From assembly GCA_965199905.1 (NCBI GenBank), contig OZ241366.1:3410001-3474000 (forward strand): a stretch of 64,000 bases of DNA. The letters are read 5' to 3'. Source of the stretch: Ilyomonas sp965199905. GTDB taxonomy: Bacteria > Bacteroidota > Bacteroidia > Chitinophagales > Chitinophagaceae. Position numbers and translations under genes: made by a program. The notes under the pieces were generated by a model. The model had not been told where the DNA came from. It saw only the letters and a list, made by a program, of their open reading frames with translations, and ran no database searches. Below are positions 27,389-36,448 of this stretch, piece after piece (the first letter of the stretch is position 1; each line of letters starts with the position of its first letter).

Positions 27389-27784
27389 ATGAGCTTCGTA
27401 AAAGAATTTAAAGAGTTTGCTTTAAAAGGTAATGTTGTTGACCTGGCTGTTGCAGTTATTATCGGCGGCGCATTTGGAAAAATCGTTTCTTCGCTGGTAG
27501 ATGATATTATTACGCCGGGCGTTTTGGCTCCTTTACTTAAAAAAGCAAACCTGCAAAACCTTGAGCAGCTTGTAATTCCGGGTACGGCAATTAAATACGG
27601 CGTCTTTTTATCCAATGTTCTTTCGTTCATTATTATAGCGCTGGTTCTGTTCATGATTATCAAAGGCATGAATTCGTTTAAGAAAAAAGAAGCGGTGGCG
27701 CCAACGGTAGCACCGCCACCAACAGATACCGAAAAGCTGCTGATGGACATTCGCGACGAGCTGAAAAAGCGTCCTACTATCTAA
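27389..27784 (+). CDS. mscL: Large-conductance mechanosensitive channel
   Basis: 131 residues. An inner-membrane homopentamer that opens under high membrane tension and protects against hypo-osmotic shock. The N-terminal amphipathic helix and TM1 are typical (FKEFALKGNVVDLAVAVIIGGAFGKIVSSLV), followed by a periplasmic loop, TM2 (VLSFIIIALVLFMIIKGMN) and a basic cytoplasmic helix ending in the ELKKRP tail. It is in the same orientation as frr and scpA with short gaps, so the three may share a transcript. Confidence 0.96.
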   Translation: MSFVKEFKEFALKGNVVDLAVAVIIGGAFGKIVSSLVDDIITPGVLAPLLKKANLQNLEQLVIPGTAIKYGVFLSNVLSFIIIALVLFMIIKGMNSFKKKEAVAPTVAPPPTDTEKLLMDIRDELKKRPTI

Positions 27785-27805
27785 TATCATTAATTCATTT
27801 TTCTA

Positions 27806-28582
27806 TTGAATACAACAACATCGTATCAGATAAAGCTGGAGCAGTTTGAAGGACCTTTCGACCTGCTCCTTTTTTTTATTGAGCGCGACGAGCTTGACAT
27901 TTACAATATCCCCATCACGAAAATTATCAACGATTTTCTGGCTTACATCCATAACCAGCAACAACTGAACATCGAGCTGAGCAGCGAGTTTATCCTGTTC
28001 ATTTCTACCCTCATGCGTGTGAAAGCCAAGATGCTGTTGCCACGAAAAGAAGTGGATGCGTCGGGTCAGGAAATTGACCCTCGCCTTGAGCTGGTTGACA
28101 AACTGCTTGAGTATAAACGCTACAAAGAAGCCTCGGTGCAAATGGCTGAGCAGGAAGCGGCGCGCATGCTGATGATAAAACGCGGAAACATTTCGGCGGA
28201 GATGGCTTCCGTTGGCGAACAGTCTGCCGAAGGCACGGAGATACAAACCGTAACGCTTTTTAAACTGATGAAGACGTTTGAAAAAGTGATGCAGCGGCTG
28301 TACGATAAAAACAACAAGCCGGTGCATACCGTGGTGCGCTACAACTACACGATGGAGGAAAGCCGCACCCAAATTATAAACGATGTAAAGAGCGAAAAGA
28401 AAACCACTTTCAGGCGGTTGTTTCAGCAATGCGAAAACCGCATTCATGCTATCTTTTTATTCTTATCCATACTTGAGCTGGTGCAAATGAATTATATGAG
28501 CCTTGCCGTTAACGATGGCAGAAATAATTTTGAAGTGGAATGGAATGATGAAAGAAAAGAAGAGATAGAAGTGCCGCTATGA
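27806..28582 (+). CDS. scpA: Segregation and condensation protein A
   Basis: 258 residues. ScpA is the kleisin that bridges Smc heads, with ScpB, in chromosome condensation. The N-terminus YQIKLEQFEGPFDLLLFFIE is diagnostic, followed by IDIYNIPI-like LDIYNIPITKI and the LRVKAKMLLP segment (LMRVKAKMLLP). The C-terminal winged-helix part contains FLFLSILELV. The start is TTG at 27806, 21 bp after the mscL stop; no in-frame ATG precedes the conserved N-terminus. No scpB is visible in the window. Confidence 0.94.
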   Translation: MNTTTSYQIKLEQFEGPFDLLLFFIERDELDIYNIPITKIINDFLAYIHNQQQLNIELSSEFILFISTLMRVKAKMLLPRKEVDASGQEIDPRLELVDKLLEYKRYKEASVQMAEQEAARMLMIKRGNISAEMASVGEQSAEGTEIQTVTLFKLMKTFEKVMQRLYDKNNKPVHTVVRYNYTMEESRTQIINDVKSEKKTTFRRLFQQCENRIHAIFLFLSILELVQMNYMSLAVNDGRNNFEVEWNDERKEEIEVPL

Positions 28583-28980
28583 TTTCATCGTTAAATAACA
28601 TTGCCTTGCTGTTATATATCAATTACAAATTTTTTATTTAATTACCTTTAAGGGTGTTTGGGAAGAGATAACAGTTTAAAGAAACTATTGAACCACATAG
28701 AAGCAGTAACATAAGGAAACATATAATTTACGCGAAACCTGTGTGCTTTATGTGTGTATTTGTTATAAGATGGTTGCAAACAATAAAACAGAAACTAAAT
28801 AAAGTCTAATTATTGCCTGAAACCCTCATGTGTGATTCTTACTTCTCTTTATTTAAAAGAGAAATAAGAACAACCTTACAGTTGCAACGAACGATACAAA
28901 AGAGAGCCGGACGATAGCTGCCAAAAAATGTATTTTGTATGCTAAGTCAACCCCGAACAACAAATAATGTATAACGACAA
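28583..28980. other. Intergenic region upstream of rnr
   Basis: 398 bp of AT-rich sequence between two plus-strand genes. No gene-like frame, tRNA or clear hairpin terminator seen. It presumably contains the rnr promoter. Confidence 0.5.
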
Positions 28981-31044
28981 ATGAGCGATAAAAAAAAGAA
29001 GAAAAAGAAACCGCAATCGTACCACGCCACACACGACGTACATACGGCGCAGGGCAAACTGGAAGTGACGCGTTCGGGAATTGGCTACGTGGTGATTGCC
29101 GATGGAAAAGGCGATGTGCTGGTGCGCCCGCACGACTTTAATACGGCACTGAATGGCGATGAAGTAACGGTGAAAGTGGTAAAACAAAACGCGGAAAGCG
29201 GCAAAAAGGAAGGACGGATTATAAACGTAGTGGAGCGCAAGCAAACTGAGTTTATAGGACGGCTGCAACTAAGCGGGCGTTTCGGTTTTGTGAAGCCTGA
29301 CAGCGATAAGCCGATGCCGGATATCTATGTGTCGCTGGACAATATCAACGGCGCGGTTGACAGAGATAAAGTAAGTGTGCAACTGATAAAATGGGATAAG
29401 GATAGCCGCAAGCCGGAAGGCAAAGTGACCGCCATTTTGCAGGCAGAAGATGAGAATGATATTGCGATGAAAAACCTGCTGGCGGAAGCCGGTTTTCCGC
29501 TCCGGTTTGGCGATGAAACGATTGAAGTTGCTGCACGAATTCCTGATAGCATCACACCGCAGGAAATTGAAGCGCGGCGCGATTTCCGCGATATTTTTAC
29601 CATCACCATTGACCCTGCAGATGCGAAAGATTTTGATGATGCCATTTCGCTGCGCTCGCTAAAAGGCGGCTGGTACGAAGTGGGCGTTCATATTGCAGAT
29701 GTGAGTCATTATGTGATGCCGGAAACGCCTTTGGATGATGAGGCTTATAAGCGGGCGACTTCTGTGTATTTGCCTGATAGGGTAAACCCAATGTTGCCGG
29801 AGCATATTTCAAACGTGCTTTGCTCGTTGCGTCCACATGAAGACAAGCTGACGTTTTCGGCTGTGTTCCAAATAAATAAGAAGGGAAAAGTGAAGCAATA
29901 TTGGTTGGGTAAAACCGCCATCCACAGCAATCATCGTTTTACTTATGAGGAAGTGCAGAATATTATTGAAACCAAAAAAGGTGAGCATAAGAAAGAAGTA
30001 TTGCTGCTGAACGAGATATCGCAGAACCTGCGCGGGGAGCGGTTTTCGAAAGGTGCCATCAATTTTTCTTCGCAGGAAGTAAGGTTTACTTTAGATGAGA
30101 AAGGAAAGCCGATTGGCATTGTAATAAAGGAAAGTAAGGAAGCGCATCAACTGATTGAAGAGCTGATGTTACTTGCCAACCGAACGGTTGCGGAGAATGT
30201 ATCGAAGATAAAAATGAACAAGCAGGCGATACCTTTTCCGTATCGCGTGCATGACCAGCCGGATGCAGAAAAGCTGAAACCATTTATGGATTTTGCTAAA
30301 AAGTTCGGGCACAAGTTCAATACCGATACGCCTGAAAAAATTGCTTCTTCGTTCAATACTATGCTGGCAGATGTGCAGGGCAAGCCGGAGCAACATGTGC
30401 TGGAGCAATTGGGCATTCGCACCATGGCGAAAGCCGTGTACACAATGGACAATATTGGTCACTATGGATTGGGCTTTGAAAACTATTGTCACTTCACGTC
30501 GCCCATTCGCCGCTATCCCGATGTGTTGGTTCATCGCGTGTTGGAATCTTGCCTGAAAGGCGAACCTGTCATTGATAAAAAGATGGGTGAAAAATGCCGC
30601 CACAGCAGCGAACGCGAACGTGCTGCGATGGAATGCGAGCGCGCTGCCAATAAGTACAAGCAGGTGGAATACATGCGCGATTATGTGGGTGAGGAGTTTG
30701 AAGGCGTTATTAGCGGCGTTACATCGTTTGGCTTTTTTGCAGAGACTTTTTTGCAGAAATGTGAAGGTTTGGTAAGCATCAGCAGCCTGAGTGACTTTGA
30801 TGATTTCCGATTAATTGAAAGTGATTATGCTTTGGTGGGAATGCGCAGCAAGCGCGCCTTCCGCATGGGCGATAAAGTTTGGATAAAAGTGGTGGCAGCT
30901 AATCTTGATAAACGTCAGCTTGATTACGAATGGGTATTGCAGCCCGGCGGTATAAAAGAAACGTCAACGCCTCCTGCTAAAGAATCATCCAACCCTGAAA
31001 ACGATAGAAAAGTAAAAATTAAAAAGGTAAAGATTAAAAATTAG
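28981..31044 (+). CDS. rnr: Ribonuclease R
   Basis: 687 residues. A processive 3'-5' exoribonuclease of the RNB family that degrades structured RNA and helps in rRNA quality control. A Lys-rich N-terminus (SDKKKKKKKPQ) is followed by cold-shock domains (about 20-150). The RNB catalytic motif ITIDPADAKDFDDAISL spans about 208-224 with the metal-binding Asp residues. HYGLGFENYCHFTSPIRRYPD and a C-terminal S1 domain (EFEGVISGVTSFGFFAE) follow. The C-terminus is again Lys-rich. It is somewhat shorter than the E. coli enzyme, lacking its N-terminal helix-turn-helix. A hairpin terminator follows. Confidence 0.95.
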   Translation: MSDKKKKKKKPQSYHATHDVHTAQGKLEVTRSGIGYVVIADGKGDVLVRPHDFNTALNGDEVTVKVVKQNAESGKKEGRIINVVERKQTEFIGRLQLSGRFGFVKPDSDKPMPDIYVSLDNINGAVDRDKVSVQLIKWDKDSRKPEGKVTAILQAEDENDIAMKNLLAEAGFPLRFGDETIEVAARIPDSITPQEIEARRDFRDIFTITIDPADAKDFDDAISLRSLKGGWYEVGVHIADVSHYVMPETPLDDEAYKRATSVYLPDRVNPMLPEHISNVLCSLRPHEDKLTFSAVFQINKKGKVKQYWLGKTAIHSNHRFTYEEVQNIIETKKGEHKKEVLLLNEISQNLRGERFSKGAINFSSQEVRFTLDEKGKPIGIVIKESKEAHQLIEELMLLANRTVAENVSKIKMNKQAIPFPYRVHDQPDAEKLKPFMDFAKKFGHKFNTDTPEKIASSFNTMLADVQGKPEQHVLEQLGIRTMAKAVYTMDNIGHYGLGFENYCHFTSPIRRYPDVLVHRVLESCLKGEPVIDKKMGEKCRHSSERERAAMECERAANKYKQVEYMRDYVGEEFEGVISGVTSFGFFAETFLQKCEGLVSISSLSDFDDFRLIESDYALVGMRSKRAFRMGDKVWIKVVAANLDKRQLDYEWVLQPGGIKETSTPPAKESSNPENDRKVKIKKVKIKN

Positions 31045-31085
31045 CGGATTATTGAATAAGAGTCTTTTTAAAAAGCTATAAACGA

Positions 31086-31115
31086 AAAGAGCGAAGGCAC
31101 CAGCCTTCGCTCTTT
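31086..31115. terminator. Bidirectional terminator after rnr
   Basis: 13-bp perfect stem (AAAGAGCGAAGGC / GCCTTCGCTCTTT), 4-nt loop. It lies between rnr and the convergent arylsulfotransferase-like gene. Confidence 0.85.
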
Positions 31116-31133
31116 GTATTAAAATTGACTCCT

Positions 31134-32753
31134 TTACAAATTATCAGGATAAACATTGATCTTTTTAGCGCGGTGAAAGCCGAACTGGTTGGTTGTTGTA
31201 ATGCTGATTTCATTCACTACTTCTTTTGTGCTGTAGTCAACCTCTATTATTTTTCCGCCTTTCCCGGTGGCATTTTGTACAAAGGAACCCGGTGCAAAAA
31301 CCACATGATTACTTCCCGGCAAATATTGCACACTGCTTACGATAGATGAATAACAAGCAACATCGCGTTCTTTTCCATACTGCCACACTTGCTGCACAGT
31401 CATGTCGGCTTCATTTATTTTATACTCCACGGCGCGGCTGTATTTGCCAGGCGCACCATTAACCACAGCATTTCCATCAGCCGCATCCAGGGCCCGGTTT
31501 GTACCATTGTCAAACACCATCAGGTTGCCGTTTGGCATTTTTATAGCTGAATGCTGGTAGTAGTTCCATTCAAAGTCGGTGCTGGATGTATAGCCGTTAA
31601 CAATGCTGTCATCGGTAATCGGGTTGCCGGAGACATCAAGCGGTGTTAGCAGGTATTTGTATAACGAATCGCCGCGGCGGTTTACACCCCAATCTTTATG
31701 CGGCGCCAAAATCCATTTTACACCATTGCTCCTGTCTAATTTTACAACGCCCTGGCTTCTTCCCGATACAATAATGGTATTGTCTGTTGAATCATCAGTT
31801 ACAGCATTACCGTGAAACCAATCACCATTCCCAGAACCATCTCCCATCACCGAGCGATATTCATTCAATGATTCTTTTAAATCCCAAACAGTACTGATTT
31901 CTTTTGTGTTCCTATCTATTTCTATCACATAATCTTCAAGTGTAGGGGTACCATTGGTGAACGTACTTCCTTCTTTAGAAGCCGTAAGAATAAAGTTTCC
32001 ATTGACTTCTTCATGCACTTCGTGATGAAATAAATAGCCCGGCATCGTCCACCTGTTAATAATGTTGCCCAGTACATCTACTTCGTAAATGATATTATTT
32101 ATAGAATTGGCAAAATAGAAATTGCCATTGCGCAAGCGGGCGATACCATCTTCGTAATACATGTTGGAAAGTTCTGTACTGCCTGAATAATCCAGCACCC
32201 AGCGAATGTCGCCATACGCATCCAGCAGGTAGGGGATATAAGGTTTTCCCGAAGCACCATACGTACTGAAATTGCTAACCAGGTACATACCCGCACCGTT
32301 TCGGGCTTCATCTACTTTATCGGACACAATAGAAACCGGCATATCTGATGGCAGCGATTGTGTAACAATTGTGGTAGTGCTTTGTGCCAGTGTATCGCCA
32401 TCAGCATCTAAAATGCGTATGTCTATTGTGTTACTGGTATCGGCATACATGCCTATCACAGGTATGGAATGAGAAACACCGGTATCGCTGAACAGGTGTG
32501 TTATATCGCTTAACGCGCCATGCCTGCCATGAACCTTAATAAAAGTTCGCCCGCTCTTTACAGAGTTAAAATTGAGCCGGGCTGACAAGGGTGTAAATCC
32601 ATTAGGGTTTACATGAATTCCACTGTCGGCAATGATAAAATCAACCGCAACGCTTTTTACGTTAACAGGTGGATTGTTGCCATCATCTTTCCGGCAGTTT
32701 GTGAGCAGCAGAGTGGTAAATGCAAACATGCATACGAAGGATAGTCTTTTCAT
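31134..32753 (-). CDS. Arylsulfotransferase (ASST)-like lipoprotein
   Basis: 539 residues. The signal peptide ends TNCRK, with lipidation expected at Cys20. An N-terminal Ig-like domain (about 30-130) is followed by a beta-propeller with ASST-family segments: LLDAYGDIRWVLDY, FHHEVHEEVNGNFILTA, DWFHGNAVTDDSTDNTIIVS, YQHSAIKMPNGNLMVFDNG and VWQYGKERD. Bacterial ASSTs transfer sulfate between phenolic compounds through a catalytic histidine; conserved His residues in HHEVH, FHGN and QHSA are candidates. No DsbA/DsbB-like partner is adjacent, unlike the uropathogenic E. coli locus. The specific substrate is unknown, and a non-enzymatic propeller cannot be excluded. Confidence 0.8.
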   Translation of the reverse strand: MKRLSFVCMFAFTTLLLTNCRKDDGNNPPVNVKSVAVDFIIADSGIHVNPNGFTPLSARLNFNSVKSGRTFIKVHGRHGALSDITHLFSDTGVSHSIPVIGMYADTSNTIDIRILDADGDTLAQSTTTIVTQSLPSDMPVSIVSDKVDEARNGAGMYLVSNFSTYGASGKPYIPYLLDAYGDIRWVLDYSGSTELSNMYYEDGIARLRNGNFYFANSINNIIYEVDVLGNIINRWTMPGYLFHHEVHEEVNGNFILTASKEGSTFTNGTPTLEDYVIEIDRNTKEISTVWDLKESLNEYRSVMGDGSGNGDWFHGNAVTDDSTDNTIIVSGRSQGVVKLDRSNGVKWILAPHKDWGVNRRGDSLYKYLLTPLDVSGNPITDDSIVNGYTSSTDFEWNYYQHSAIKMPNGNLMVFDNGTNRALDAADGNAVVNGAPGKYSRAVEYKINEADMTVQQVWQYGKERDVACYSSIVSSVQYLPGSNHVVFAPGSFVQNATGKGGKIIEVDYSTKEVVNEISITTTNQFGFHRAKKINVYPDNL

Positions 32754-33211
32754 TGTGTTAGCTGTGTGTTTTTAAAATAGATATCTCTATCAACTTAAAG
32801 ATGATACCTGTTCACTTCGGTTTCATTGGCACAATCGCGAAGCGTTTTATTAAGATAAAAGGAAAAGAAATGGTGCTTTACTTATTCTGGTAATGTTTGG
32901 TATTACAAACAATGAGTAACTAATGTCGCATTGTTGTTTTTAGTTTGTTATCAGTAAGCCAGCGAATTTATTATTTCACATGTGCTATCCTGATGGCTTC
33001 AAAGATAAGGAACAAAGAAAGGCAATAAGTGCTGAAAACAAGAAAGCGAAATTGGGGTAATGCGGTAAGGTGATCTGAACGTGTGGTTTATGATAAATAA
33101 AGGAGCGAATTAGCAACAAAAGCCTGTTAGCCGAATCATTTATAAGCCGTTTGTGCTGTGCAAGATTGCATGAGTATTCCGCTTTATTCGTTGCTTTAAA
33201 AGCCTGTTGCT
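32754..33211. other. Intergenic region, no gene seen
   Basis: 458 bp between two minus-strand genes. It should include the promoter of the arylsulfotransferase-like gene and the 3' region of the molybdoenzyme gene. No gene-like frame, clear hairpin or repeat was recognised. Confidence 0.5.
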
Positions 33212-33979
33212 TTACAATCCTGCATAATAATCATATCCTCTTTCTGCCCAGTAATCGCGTGGTTTTACATCCGTAAAAAAGATAGAGCCAATGCACTTCA
33301 GGTTTTTGATTCCATATTTTACCGGCACAATTAAGCGCAGTGGAAATCCATGCGCCATCGATAATGGCTTGCCGCTCATCTCATAAGCCAAAATCGTTTG
33401 CGGATGCAGCGCACTTTCCATATCAAGCCCCACATAATACTGCCCGTTTGGCGTTTGCATACCAATGTATTTTGCCTTTGTTTGATCGGCAAGGCCTGCT
33501 TTTTCAATAAATTCTTTCAGCGGCACGCCCGCCCAGTGTTGAATCTGGCTCCAGCCTTCCACACATTTAAAATCGTAAACAATTTCTTTTTTAGGTAAAA
33601 CACGTAACTGGTTTAAAGTAAAAGCAACAGCACTGCCGTCTAATTTTTTTACATTCAATCGCCAGTCAGCCGCACCTATACTTTTCGGAAGCCCAACAAG
33701 ACTGTTGACACGAGCTTCTTTTACAGCTTTTTCTACCGGGTATGTTTTTACGAGGCGATGTTCACTGAAAGTAGAAGTGAGTATTTTTTCATTTGTTTCA
33801 AGTGTGTTTCGCAATGGCTGCAAAGCACCGGCATCTTTCGGCTGACGGTTTAGCCATTGCCAGCCAAAGGCACCCGAAATACCAGCGACAGCAAAACCCA
33901 GAAATGAAAAAAATGTGCGGCGATGTATTACTTTATCATCGACCTTTTCGGTGCGATTGAAAAAATCAGGCTTCTTCAT
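33212..33979 (-). CDS. YedY/MsrP-like molybdopterin oxidoreductase
   Basis: 255 residues of the sulfite-oxidase-fold family. The molybdenum-ligand cysteine is Cys139 in VYDFKCVEGWS. Other family segments are WAGVPLKEFIEKAGL, LAYEMSGKPLSMAHGFPLRLIVP and GIKNLKCIGSI. The N-terminus (VIHRRTFFSFLGFAVAGISG) has adjacent arginines before a hydrophobic stretch, as in a Tat signal or signal-anchor. Family members reduce S- or N-oxides or methionine sulfoxide. The gene overlaps the upstream cytochrome b gene by 14 bp, so the cytochrome is the likely electron donor. The physiological substrate is not deducible. Confidence 0.87.
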   Translation of the reverse strand: MKKPDFFNRTEKVDDKVIHRRTFFSFLGFAVAGISGAFGWQWLNRQPKDAGALQPLRNTLETNEKILTSTFSEHRLVKTYPVEKAVKEARVNSLVGLPKSIGAADWRLNVKKLDGSAVAFTLNQLRVLPKKEIVYDFKCVEGWSQIQHWAGVPLKEFIEKAGLADQTKAKYIGMQTPNGQYYVGLDMESALHPQTILAYEMSGKPLSMAHGFPLRLIVPVKYGIKNLKCIGSIFFTDVKPRDYWAERGYDYYAGL

Positions 33980-34664
33980 GAACTTCTGTTTTAGCGGGTG
34001 CAGGATATGTATCGTTGGGGATTACTTCAAAACCGGTAATCATTGCCTGAAAATTATGCCACCCGGTTTTAATAACCTGTGCAACATGAATCACAAAAAA
34101 CAATACATAACCAATGGTTAAGATGAAATGCTCGGCCCGTGCTGCTTCGTACCCACCGCAGATGGCAGACAGCCAATTCCATTGCGTAGGTTTATAAACA
34201 GCAAAACCGGTTAGTACAGATCCAATTCCCATAACGATTACGGCTGTGTATGCAATGCGTTGCGCTCCATTATACTTCTCCTGCGGAGGATGATATTTAC
34301 GGATGTGTAAATCGTGAAGCAGCACTTGCCAGGCTTCTTTAAAAGAATGTTTATTGGGCAATAGGTATCGCCATTCGCCCGAAAAAAGGGTATAAAAAAA
34401 ATAAAGAAGTCCGTTGATGACAAACAGCCAGGCAAACGCAAAATGAAAGCTCATGCCTTCTGCCAACCGATGAGGAATGTTGAGCGCTTTATAAAATCCA
34501 TCCGGAAAAAAATGAAAAAGTTCTTTACTGCCAAGGTTGATTTTATAAGGATCGTATGCCCAGTAAATCAGCATGCCGCTCCATATCATGATGGCAAGCA
34601 TTGGAAAGTTAACCCAATGAAACCATCGGATAGCAACCGGATGCTTTTTTAAAAGCGTTTTCAT
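33966..34664 (-). CDS. Membrane cytochrome b, electron donor to the molybdoenzyme
   Basis: 232 residues with about four to five membrane helices, of the b561/thiosulfate-reductase (PhsC-like) cytochrome b type. Candidate haem-ligand histidines: His16 in AIRWFHWVN, those in NIPHRLAEGMSFHFAFAW and HFILTIGYVLFFVIHVAQV. It likely passes electrons from quinol to the overlapping YedY-like enzyme. It is not the FRD-type MsrQ partner found with E. coli MsrP, so this is a different pairing. Translation of the two genes is probably coupled through the 14-bp overlap. Confidence 0.85.
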   Translation of the reverse strand: MKTLLKKHPVAIRWFHWVNFPMLAIMIWSGMLIYWAYDPYKINLGSKELFHFFPDGFYKALNIPHRLAEGMSFHFAFAWLFVINGLLYFFYTLFSGEWRYLLPNKHSFKEAWQVLLHDLHIRKYHPPQEKYNGAQRIAYTAVIVMGIGSVLTGFAVYKPTQWNWLSAICGGYEAARAEHFILTIGYVLFFVIHVAQVIKTGWHNFQAMITGFEVIPNDTYPAPAKTEVHEEA

Positions 34665-34787
34665 AAAGGCAAGGTAGAATAAAAAGCGGCTGCTATTATA
34701 AATGAACTGTTATTGAATTCTTCTTTTTGTATCACAAAAGTTCTATTGTGATCAATTCAAAAGCAGTAATAAAATAACGGTTACAAA

Positions 34788-34824
34788 AAAGACTTGCCGG
34801 ATTTCCAAAATCCGGCAAGTCTTT
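34788..34824. terminator. Terminator between pheS and the cytochrome b gene
   Basis: 17-bp perfect stem (AAAGACTTGCCGGATTT / AAATCCGGCAAGTCTTT) with a 3-nt loop. It lies just downstream of pheS on the minus strand. Confidence 0.85.
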
Positions 34825-34867
34825 ACTAATCAAGAAATATTTGTGGCTGTAGCCTTTTGGCAACCTA

Positions 34868-35899
34868 TTATACCGCTCCTTTAAACTGCTTTAAGAAACG
34901 TATATCGTTTTGTGAATATAACCGCAAATCATTCACACGGTACTTCAGTTGGCATACACGTTCAACACCCATTCCAAAGGCGAAGCCGGTATATTTTTCG
35001 GGATCAATATTAAAATTCTCCAGCACTTTCGGGTGCACCATTCCACTACCTAATATCTCAACCCAACCTGTATGTTTACAAACGGTACAGCCACTGCCAC
35101 CACAGATCAAACAGGTAATATCCATCTCGGCACTTGGCTCGGTAAAAGGAAAATAGGAAGGTCGGAAACGAACTTTCACCGTATTGCCAAACATCTCCTG
35201 AACAAAGAAATAAAGCGTTTGTTTCAGGTCGGCAAAAGACACATTTTCATCTACATACAATCCTTCAATCTGGTGAAAGAAGCAGTGCGCGCGGGCGCTT
35301 ATTGTTTCGTTGCGATATACGCGACCAGGACAAATCACACGGATCGGCGGCGCCTGTTTTTCCATCACTCTTGCCTGTACGCTGCTGGTATGTGTGCGCA
35401 GCAGCCAGTCAGGGTTTTGATTAATGTAAAACGTATCCTGCATGTCGCGCGCCGGGTGATTTTTGGGTAAATTCATCGCGCCGAAGTTGTGCCAGTCATC
35501 TTCTATTTCCGGACCTTCAGCCACCGCAAAACCAAGACGCTTGAAAATGGAAACTATATTATTTCGTACCATGCTCAATGGATGCCTTGACCCCATTTCC
35601 ACAAAAGAACCAGGTAAGGTAATATCAACTGTATTACTTGCGGCTTGCAGCTCGTTGCTTGTAGCTTCCTTTATCGTTTCATATTTTGCTTCGGTAAATT
35701 GCTTGAACTCATTCAGAATTTGACCGAACTCTTTTTTACGCTCGTTCGGCACGCTCTTCATCTCGCCCATGATGGCTTTTACAATGCCTTTAGTACCGAG
35801 ATATTTAATACGGAAGGCTTCGGCTTCGTCCCCGGTTTGCGCGGTATATGAGTTGATGTCTGCTTTGTATTGTTCTATCTGCTGCAACAATTCTTCCAT
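34868..35899 (-). CDS. pheS: Phenylalanine-tRNA ligase alpha subunit
   Basis: 343 residues. The catalytic subunit of the (alpha-beta)2 class II synthetase that charges tRNA-Phe. Visible: the N-terminal coiled coil, the KYLGTKGIV loop, motif 1 (GSRHPLSMVRNNIVSIFKRLGF), motif 2 (CFFHQIEGLYVDENVSFADLK), the Cys-containing loop CLICGGSGCTVCKHTGWVEI and motif 3 (GFAFGMGVERVCQLKY). Ends with a terminator at 34788. pheT is not in the window; in many Bacteroidota it lies elsewhere. Confidence 0.96.
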   Translation of the reverse strand: MEELLQQIEQYKADINSYTAQTGDEAEAFRIKYLGTKGIVKAIMGEMKSVPNERKKEFGQILNEFKQFTEAKYETIKEATSNELQAASNTVDITLPGSFVEMGSRHPLSMVRNNIVSIFKRLGFAVAEGPEIEDDWHNFGAMNLPKNHPARDMQDTFYINQNPDWLLRTHTSSVQARVMEKQAPPIRVICPGRVYRNETISARAHCFFHQIEGLYVDENVSFADLKQTLYFFVQEMFGNTVKVRFRPSYFPFTEPSAEMDITCLICGGSGCTVCKHTGWVEILGSGMVHPKVLENFNIDPEKYTGFAFGMGVERVCQLKYRVNDLRLYSQNDIRFLKQFKGAV

Positions 35900-35970
35900 G
35901 CGGCGAAGATAAGGCGTGTGATAAAAGAGAGATTACAAGCTTTATATCATCAATAAACCATTAACAATTA

Positions 35971-36267
35971 TCAATAAACAATCACCCAATCTCCTGTATT
36001 TGATGTTGCGCTTTCCCTGCCCACAACCGGCTGTATCGAAGGATCGCCAGGAAGCAGGAATTGCGCTAATGTTTTCAGCTCATAAGGGTCAAGCTGTGGT
36101 CCGCTTTCCGATAAAAATTTTTGCCTGGCTTTCAGCAAAGCACATCCTGCAGAAGCACCGTTTAAAATGCTTTCAATGAAATAACGGGTCATCAGGCCGG
36201 CAAGTGAGTTGCTGTCAGAAAGTCCGTATGCAACCGTAGTGCTGCCTATGAAAGGAATAGCACCATA
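35971..36267 (-). pseudogene. C-terminal fragment of a C25/caspase-fold peptidase
   Basis: The frame is open from a stop at 36268-36270 down to a TAA near 35971. It reads IPFIGSTTVAYGLSDSNSLA, then MTRYFIESILNGASAGCALL, then LDPYELKTLAQF and PGDPSIQPV. The GSTTVAYG ... LxGDPS layout is the part that follows the active-site Cys in C25-type peptidases (compare GSSS ... HGDPAL in the sortase at 1-3435). The catalytic half is missing and no natural start exists, so this is a remnant rather than a gene. The family assignment is tentative. Confidence 0.5.
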
Positions 36268-36448
36268 TTATAAATGCTTTCGCAGCGACTCCTTTTTAGC
36301 CGGAAGAGGTACAGTCGCGTTTTGAAGATAAAAGTAGACTTTATCCGATTTCAATAATCGTTTTTGGAGTAGAGGTAAACAAGCAGCAGGGAGAAATGGC
36401 TCTGTGAAAAGAGTTAGGTTGAACCTAAGTAAGAGATGTTTTACCCTA

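Noticed and set aside
27803..28447. Long minus-strand frame opposite scpA
   Set aside because: A shadow of scpA codon usage; scpA is well supported by its FEGPFDLLL start.
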